DNA from: Reticulascus tulasneorum | Taxonomy: Eukaryota; Ascomycota; Sordariomycetes; Glomerellales; Reticulascaceae | Assembly: GCA_001557505.1 (NCBI GenBank) | Contig: LSAX01000002.1 | Span: forward strand, 4,340,001 to 4,404,000 | Direction: 5' to 3' | Length of the DNA: 64,000 bases | Shown: piece after piece, positions 57,769 through 64,000 of the stretch | How the letters are laid out: each line of letters opens with the position of its first letter | Position numbering within the stretch: the stretch's first letter is position 1 | Program-made: the position numbers and the translations under genes | The notes under the pieces: model-generated | What the model was told of the DNA's origin: nothing | Databases searched by the model: none | What the model saw: only the letters and a program-made list of their open reading frames with translations

Positions 57769-58620
57769 CGTGAGTTCTGGTTTGAGCAGTGAAATTGAAG
57801 AACGAATGCACGATAAATTTAAATCCGGCGCGATAGCTTGGCAGGGACCTGGAGCATCACTCAGCAAGCCCAAATGCCGATGACGTAGTGGCGCGATCAA
57901 CGGAAACACCGGAATCAGCGCAAAAAAAGCCACTAACGCGGACATTATCAGAGTTTGCATTAGCTGGGATTGCATCCTCCACAAATAACCAGCCGTGCCA
58001 GCCCTCCCGAAGACCGAGATTTGCCCATTAATCTTGTGCCTCACCTTCACGCCTGAGTCAAACACTCGCATAATCACCTTCTCAGCTCCACTGAACCTTC
58101 GGAGGAGGGGTTCCCAACCCACTTGGCCAAAACACCAGGAAACTTCCCCGTGGTACTGGCTATTCGCAGTTTATCCACGACATTGCTGAGTGACATGGCA
58201 AATTCCGATGCAAATGTACATCTGTAAGCGCGTAGTATCTGATCTCGTCGCAGGATTGCCAAGAGCACTGAACGCCGAGTATGCTTGTAATCATTCGACG
58301 CACACGTGAGCTGCAATGTTAGCTAATGTGGCTGGCGTCTGACCGATTTGTACTTTGATTTTCGTCCTTACCCTTTGATCGGGCATTCAAGTGAGGCTCT
58401 CAGAGGCTGTGATATCTCCCAAGATGTGCGCAACGCTCCAATGCCGACATCGGGTGTCACCACGTGCTGTAATTGTCCCCGACCAATCACCATATCAAAG
58501 CATCTCGGCTATGAGCATCCATGAGGCTCCGTCAGACATGACTGAAACTTGCTTCAACGACGAAATCCGAGGCTGCGCACCATTCCATATCATCCAAGGG
58601 CAATCACTTCAAGCGACACG
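57769..58620. other. Divergent promoter region
   Basis: 852 bases between the phosphate carrier and the 2H phosphodiesterase. Open frames here are upstream extensions of real genes. No separate gene. Confidence 0.55.
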
Positions 58621-59340
58621 ATGGAGGCACAGTTGAAGACGCAGGATATTCGTCCGGAGTATCCTCTGGGTGTGCCTGGGAAATTCGACCCAGACGGCAA
58701 CGTTCAACCTTTCCCCGGCAACACCATCATCGCCCACCTCTCAGAGTCCAGCCCGCTCTACGGCCCAATGCTATCTCTGTACGAGAAGCTCAAGCAAAGC
58801 CATCTGGCGCCTTTCATCGCCCTCCTCCCGCCATCTAGCTGGCATATGACTATCTTCGAAGGTGTCTGCGACCAGGTACGCAAGCCCAGCTTCTGGCCCA
58901 GCGATCTGCCGATAGACGCAACGCTGGAGACATGCACCGCCCATTTCGAGAAGAAGCTTTCGTCTTTTGACCTGAAAACCGAACCGCCGTATCAAATGTC
59001 CGCGACGGGGTTTGATCCACTCGAGATTGGGATTGGCGTCACCGTGAAGCATCGTACAAATGACGAAGGAGAGCGGCTGAGAGAACTGAGAAACAGACTT
59101 GCCGACGAGCTGAGCATTCGCCATCCAGGCCATGATTCCTACGGGTTGCATCTAAGTGTGGCATATTTGCTTAGACATCTGACAGACACGCAGCACCGAG
59201 AGCTGTCTGATCTCCTCAACAGTCACTTTGAAAGCTTGCCATTCGAGTTCGAGTTGGGAGCCCCGGAGTTCTGCAGCTTTGAGAACATGTTCGCGTTCAA
59301 GCGCTTGTTCTACCTCAAGAGTCGGGCTGGTACCGAGTAG
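58621..59340 (+). CDS. 2H-type phosphodiesterase (DUF1868-like)
   Basis: A single exon of 239 aa from MEAQLKTQDI. Two HxT/S motifs define the 2H superfamily: WHMTIFEGV near residue 78 and LHLSVAYL near residue 180. The N-terminal block YPLGVPGKFDPDGNVQPFPG and the spacing match PF08975-type proteins of fungi and some bacteria. The fold is shared with RNA ligase/cyclic phosphodiesterases, which act on 2'-3' cyclic or 2'-5' phosphodiester bonds; the substrate here is not established. An in-frame ATG 72 bases upstream would add a non-conserved, Arg-rich leader. Confidence 0.85.
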   Translation: MEAQLKTQDIRPEYPLGVPGKFDPDGNVQPFPGNTIIAHLSESSPLYGPMLSLYEKLKQSHLAPFIALLPPSSWHMTIFEGVCDQVRKPSFWPSDLPIDATLETCTAHFEKKLSSFDLKTEPPYQMSATGFDPLEIGIGVTVKHRTNDEGERLRELRNRLADELSIRHPGHDSYGLHLSVAYLLRHLTDTQHRELSDLLNSHFESLPFEFELGAPEFCSFENMFAFKRLFYLKSRAGTE

Positions 59341-59656
59341 GAAGAGGGACTTTATTTGCCTCCCTTGCATTGCCACATGAAACGTTGTAGTAGTCGAGGT
59401 AGTTCAGATCTTGGGTTTGGCAAGGTCGCCACTTAGGCATTCTTATAGCAATTCGGTTGGAAACACTGTTGTGTGGCTCTCCCGGGGAGGAATATATATG
59501 GTCGCGTTGTATGATTGGCGTTCACTGACGATCTGTCTTTCTAGGGCTGATGTAAGGCACGGCAGTGACCAGCTTCCAACTCCTCACCTTGAATACGCGT
59601 ACCTGGCGGTAGAACAGCTCCTAAACGGAGGCCATCCAATGAAATGTCCCGATCAA

Positions 59657-59683
59657 TTTTTCCCCCTTTCCCCCTTTCCCCCC
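59657..59683 (+). repeat. Polypyrimidine mirror tract
   Basis: Runs of C5, C5 and C6 are separated by TTT, giving a mirror-symmetric pyrimidine tract able in principle to form triplex DNA. It lies about 540 bases before the hydrophobin-like start. Confidence 0.4.
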
Positions 59684-60109
59684 GATAATTATAGCCCAGC
59701 CAAGCCCCTGCAATCCAGATCTCCCGCTCTTTGGCGTCTAGGGCTGCATCGGGACAAAAGCGATCGGCAGACAATACGGGTGCATGCCACTGTCGATCGT
59801 CAAATTGGTCGTCCTGTGACAGAGCGAGATCCTTCGCTCATTCCGCGGTTTCCTGGCTGTGCAATCATGCCAAGCCTGCGCGCAATCAAACCATACCGCC
59901 GTCCATATCGTCGCCAGTTCCCAAAGATTTGGGCAACACGTTACATTATCCGCGAGTGGAGTCGGTGTGGACGCTCGACATACGAGAAGGATTTAGACAC
60001 GAGGTGCCCAGACGTCATGATTGGGAAAGATACTGCCGAAGTTGCGCCAGACTGCGGTCGCGATATGAATTGATGACGCCTCAGGGTCCAACGACGGCGG
60101 TCGATAGAG

Positions 60110-60117
60110 TATAAGTA
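60110..60117 (+). promoter_or_regulatory. TATA box of the hydrophobin-like gene
   Basis: TATAAGTA lies about 115 bases before the ATG at 60225. An A/C-rich leader (ACACCTACCAATAAACGC) follows, as in strongly expressed fungal genes. Confidence 0.5.
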
Positions 60118-60224
60118 TCGCTGAACTCCAACCTGCTCAAGTTTGCTTTTCATTACAATCCACAATACATCAACAACAGACATCTTCACACCTACCAATA
60201 AACGCTTACACAAAACATATCAAG

Positions 60225-60632
60225 ATGCATTTCCAGACAACCCTCGCCGTCTTTTCAGCAGCCTTCGTCACACAGTCGCTGGCGGCATCTTACTTCCACT
60301 GTCCCGGAGTTAATGCCACTGGTTTCCAGCCCTCGTGCTGCACGGGAATCGTGGGACAGGTGGGCGTCTACTGTGAGTTTACCGGCTGAATGATGGCAGC
60401 TCATGAACTAATCCGTATTGCCAGGCGTTGGTGCGCATATCATAGGTGGATTGCCAAACTGGCAGTGCAACAACGGCCCGCCACTCAACGTTGCAGGATG
60501 CTGTCAGAAGATTGTGAGTCCATCGACACTCTTGGGTGTCGTCGGTCTCAGTTGCTAACTGGAGACCAGGGATACGAAAATCCAAACACGGGCTATGATC
60601 TCAACCTGTGCACCGATATTACGCTTTTGTAA
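60225..60632 (+). CDS. Hydrophobin-like secreted 8-Cys protein
   Basis: Three exons (60225-60372, 60425-60513, 60570-60632) encode 99 aa. All splice sites are canonical (GTGAGT donors, CAG acceptors). The signal peptide is MHFQTTLAVFSAAFVTQSLA. Eight cysteines at 26, 38-39, 50, 64, 75-76 and 93 give the hydrophobin order C, CC, C, C, CC, C. Spacings are 11, 10, 13, 10 and 16. From memory, classical class II spacing is about 9-10, 11, 16, 8-9 and 10, so this is an atypical member or a look-alike. Gly/Val/Ile-rich loops between cysteines support an amphipathic surface protein. If real, it would coat hyphae or spores at an air-water interface. Confidence 0.78.
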
Positions 60633-61271
60633 ATCGGTGTTGGCGGAATCGGATGTTCGAGGGCCTAGGAGGTGGCAGTCTGTTGTCACAACAAACACAG
60701 CAGGAGAACCCGCTTGGGCTTCCAAACTTGCTATGTTGCTGGAACATCTCATTGGACGAACATGAAGATGGAGGAGTAACAATATGCTTGATACCGCTTG
60801 GAGTGCTGGTAGTAGTCTGCCATCTCGAACATTATGATGATGGATATACCAGTACTTATAGCACCTGAAATACGCGTTCGCTGTTTAGAGTTATGTTAAA
60901 GAATGGTAGCTATGTCGTTTATCTGTAGTACAAAAATAGATCTCCTTTCCCCTAGAGCTAGTATGGCTACAAGAGGCTCGAGTCTGTGACGCTCGAGAAA
61001 TGGCTGACGATCTCAGGTCTTTACTTTAAGCAAATCCCGATGAATCGCAGGGACTGTGCGGTTTATGTGCTGTGCACGACCTCCTTACACTGTGAGGGGT
61101 AAATCTGCAGGGGGACGTTCTGTCACTGAGCCTCCTGGCTCGGGTTCAGCGCATCATCATAAGGACAGACATTCGTAGTATCCACGAGGAGAACCTAGAG
61201 TAAGGTAGTATCACGGTCTTGAGTGTATTTAAAACCAAGTAATTCGTTGAAGCACAATATTCAAGCTAGCT
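60633..61271. other. Convergent 3' spacer
   Basis: 639 bases between the hydrophobin-like gene and the monooxygenase. No supported coding region. Confidence 0.5.
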
Positions 61272-63187
61272 CTACTCATAGTATGTCTTATTTAGACCCT
61301 TCTCGACAGCCGCAATCTGTAATGCAAGCATCAGTGAATACTGGCGGCACCAAAGAAAGCTCCCCGTCATGAACCAAAACCCGGGCATACCAGTCGGTCG
61401 CCAGATCTACCCCGGTGTGTGTTAGTTCGTATGAAATTCAAACAGCTTGTTTGGGGGTTTTCACTTACGCCCTTTCTCTCCTGCTCCTCGTCGAGAAATC
61501 CAAGTCTTCCTACTCTGCTCGTGATGTCGTCACCCATTATCTCTTTGACATCTGCGATGCTTCGGTTGAAGCCAGTAGCAAGAATAATGACGTCTGCGTC
61601 AACACTGGTGCCGTCCGCAAGGGTCAGCCCGCCAGCATGTAGGTTCTTTACGCCGCCCTCGCTCCTGCGGATCTTGATCCGCCCATCGATGATCATTTTG
61701 TTTGCCCCTTGGTCTATGTAAAAGTTTCCACCTCGAATGAATTGGTAGTCTGCGAGACCGACCCCGTCCTCGCCTGTTCCTACATCTAACCCGGCCTTTT
61801 TAAGACCGTCGATCATGTCCTTGTCGTGCGCACACATCATCTGCGTCAAGCCGGCACTCATTGTTCGAATGACAGGCAAGGGAAGCGAGTTCCCCATCAC
61901 ATCGGCTTCTTCAGTGCTGATTCCCTCCGTGTTCCACAAGCTTAGCGTAAAGATCTCCTGGGCTGTAATGGATACTGAAACGATGGGACTTCGTTGAATC
62001 AATGTCACCTCTTTGGCTCCATGGGAAACAAAGTCGTGCGCGATGTCGTGCCCGCTTGAGCCCGCGCCAATAATAACCACTTTCTTCTTGTCAAGGTCGG
62101 GTATTTCACCTCCAGACCGGTGATATTTCGAATGGTATAGTTGGCCTCGGAACGACTCTTGGTCAGGAATCTCCGGGATCACCGGCTTTTCGCTGAATAG
62201 ACCTGTAGCGAGCACGACATGGCGCGGGGCGAATGTTTGCACGCCAGACGGTGTTAGGGCCTCGACGTGATATTTCCTTGTCTTTTCATCGTACTCAACC
62301 TTGGTCACAGTGCTCTGGAGCATAATGTCGAGCTCCATAAGCTGGCTGTAATGTTCCATGAATTTTGCAATTCTCCCTTGACCAATATACCGCGGCCAAG
62401 TGTCTGGTGTCTTCAGGAAGGGGTAATAGTCGGTGAATCTCGGTGTATGGACAGCCACGCTGCTATATCGTTTCCTCCAGGAATCTCCCACACGTGCAGA
62501 CTTGTCGATTAAAAGTGATTTGATGCCCATCTTCTTTAGATGAGCGCCCAGCGCGAGCCCAGCCTGTCCTATGGTACAAGTTAGCACCGAATACGCGTGT
62601 ATGGCATACCCCTTACCTGCGCCTACAACCAGGACTTGCAAGTCCGTGGCAGCTTCAGTATTTCCGTTAACCTCGTTAGTGGTGGGAACCTCTATGGTCG
62701 TCTCATCTACCAGCTCCTTCTGGAAGTCCAATTCCAACAGCTGGGTAGAGACAGTCCAAGCCTTCCATTCCGATAATCCTACACTTGCAAGGCGCACGAA
62801 GCCTTTACCTTCCCCATGGGGATGCTTGAATTCAAAGCCACCTTGAACCCAAAACATCCCACCCATATCTAGGCACGTTGGCTGTAAGCCGCCAGTCTTA
62901 ACATATCGCAGGCTCGTGGGAGGGTTAGGGGCGTCCGCGAGGTATTTCCCAATCGACTCTTGACCATGCTTTGCAGTCCAGTCCCACGACAAGCCTACCA
63001 GGTCCCTCCACCAGCAGTCCTCGATGAAGAGCCCTGAAATATCGTCAAAGGACTTGGCCGTGAAACAAGCCGTTAGTTTTGCAAGCCAGTCGACAACAAC
63101 TTGGACCGGATCGACCTTTTCAACCTTCAGTCCGTCATGGAGCGAGAGGTTTGGAAGAGGGCTAATAGGAAAAGTGGTTTCTTCCAT
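61272..63187 (-). CDS. Flavin-containing monooxygenase with N-terminal NTF2-like domain
   Basis: Three exons on the minus strand (63187-62617, 62568-61469, 61406-61272) encode 601 aa. The first intron splits the FAD motif, restored as VVGAGQAGLALGAHLKKMG. The second restores ERKGIWRPTGMPGFWFMTG. The fingerprint FRGQLYHSKYH matches the FMO motif FxGxxxHxxxY. The NADPH motif is VIIGAGSSGHDIA, and the ILATGFNRS block ends the second Rossmann region. Residues 1-180 form an NTF2/SnoaL-like domain seen in many fungal proteins of this size. The start is MEETTFPI; an upstream in-frame ATG adds 16 residues. It hydroxylates soft nucleophiles or 2-oxo acids (YUCCA-like group) using NADPH and oxygen; the substrate is unknown. 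Confidence 0.92.
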
Positions 63188-64000
63188 CTTGCACACTTTA
63201 CGTAAAAAGTTCCAGCAGCGAGGAAAGATAAACAAGTGGGTTAAAAAGAGAAAGAATCTGGCAGTCCTAATATACTCAAATCGATTAAACTATGGATGCA
63301 ATGGAGAATCCAATTGTTTCTGTGATGATGATGGAGGTCTTTGGCCAATTCTGCTTCCTGGCTGACGGCCGCATCTTTATACGACAAGAAATGGCCGGTA
63401 TTGTCGGGCGATTAGTGGAATTACGCCAAAATCTTCACCTGTCAAAACTATACAAAGCGTTTTGAAGGATCGATCTGAATATAGGTGTCCTCGTTTACAG
63501 GGGCGTTTATGTTGCCGAAACTGGGTTCTTACACGGTCACTCACTGGCATAGAAGCCTGCAGTTGGATTCGTAAATGTTGCCTGCGTGGTTCGGGGTTTA
63601 CTGTCTCCATTCCGGGCCGCTCATATTGCCTGATTGGTGTTTTGCGCATTACCAAGCCAGCCAGCCCAGGAAAGGTTAATACCCTCGGTTGAAAAAGAAG
63701 TTCAGTTGGATCTGACTGCACCGGCATGGCGGGCCATGCCAGTGAGCTTTGGAAGTGGGACTTCAAACTCCCTAACATGAGGGGGCTGCCGGTAGGAGCT
63801 GAAGCTAGCGAAGGGCTAGGGATGTGTACTACGTAGTACGAAGTACGGACGGACGTTCGTTAATTTATTATGGCTCATATGTCGACAGGGGCCGATTAAC
63901 TCTCCTGAAAGGGATTAGCGCCGTAGGTACAGTCATCGGAGGAATCTGTTTCAACCGTGCCCTTATCAAACTACCTACCTCACGAGGCGGCCTGCCTGCG
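63188..64000. other. Window end, no gene seen
   Basis: 813 bases upstream of the monooxygenase. It includes a short repeated TACGTAGTACGAAGTACGGACGGACG stretch near 63831-63856 (described here only by its TACG core). No coding region supported. Confidence 0.5.

Larger units (their letters stand above)
59341..60224. other. Intergenic spacer
   Basis: 884 bases upstream of the hydrophobin-like gene. It contains a C/T mirror tract at 59657-59683 and a TATA box near its end. A long plus-strand open frame (59411-60073) starts only with TTG and is judged spurious. Confidence 0.5.

Noticed and set aside
59411..60073. Plus-strand open frame of 220 codons
   Set aside because: It opens with TTG, is Arg/Pro-rich, shows no domain, and covers the promoter of the hydrophobin-like gene.
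1..64000. CRISPR array, rRNA operon, intact transposon or secondary-metabolite backbone gene
   Set aside because: No regular direct repeats with spacers, no rRNA-like sequence, no transposase or reverse-transcriptase motifs, and no PKS/NRPS/terpene synthase signatures were seen.

Overview
The window is nuclear DNA of a filamentous ascomycete (Pezizomycotina). Genes carry short introns, mostly 45-110 bases, with GTRNGT-like donors and CTGAC/CTAAC branch points. The families present are typical of that group: HET and NACHT proteins, an AA9 lytic polysaccharide monooxygenase, a multicopper oxidase, caleosin, a hydrophobin-like protein, and GPI-anchored or one-pass cysteine-rich proteins. Genes are monocistronic on both strands, with long spacers. 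I built each gene model by translating and splicing by hand; no database search was run.

Layout. 1-3.2 kb: no gene seen, with a polypurine tract near its end. 3.2-6.4 kb: an 8-cysteine secreted protein and a membrane-anchored pepsin-fold protein without visible catalytic aspartates. 6.9-10.4 kb: a sugar-type MFS transporter divergent from a cyclase-family enzyme, sharing a promoter rich in CreA-type SYGGRG motifs. 11.5-14.6 kb: a large secreted subtilase. 15.3-19.3 kb: a Helo-like/NACHT/ankyrin NLR with an apparent single-base frameshift, then a LITAF-like protein. 19.3-22.2 kb: gene-poor. 22.2-24.5 kb: a Gly/Asn-rich secreted protein and a nucleotidyltransferase-like protein. 25.7-30.3 kb: a membrane-anchored lectin-like propeller and a HET protein, in tandem. 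30.7-38.4 kb: a secreted M20 amidohydrolase, two small secreted proteins whose exons are easily missed, and a secreted inorganic pyrophosphatase with a damaged splice acceptor. 39.3-46.5 kb: a one-pass Cys-rich protein, an SDR, a bZIP regulator, and a GPI protein with four 8-Cys modules. 47-51 kb: AA9 LPMO and multicopper oxidase. 52-59.4 kb: an SDR lacking an internal segment, caleosin, a disulfide oxidoreductase, the mitochondrial phosphate carrier, and a 2H phosphodiesterase. 60-63.2 kb: a hydrophobin-like protein and a flavin monooxygenase.

Functionally the window is dominated by secreted or surface proteins suited to life on plant or other biological substrates: protease, LPMO, multicopper oxidase, amidohydrolase, pyrophosphatase and cysteine-rich proteins. 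It also has two nonself-recognition or cell-death-type genes (NLR, HET). I see no secondary-metabolite backbone gene, intact transposon, CRISPR array, rRNA or convincing tRNA. The most unusual signals are the damaged or divergent gene versions (NLR, pyrophosphatase, one SDR, catalytically dead pepsin fold), the membrane lectin beside the HET gene, and several unassigned secreted cysteine-rich proteins.
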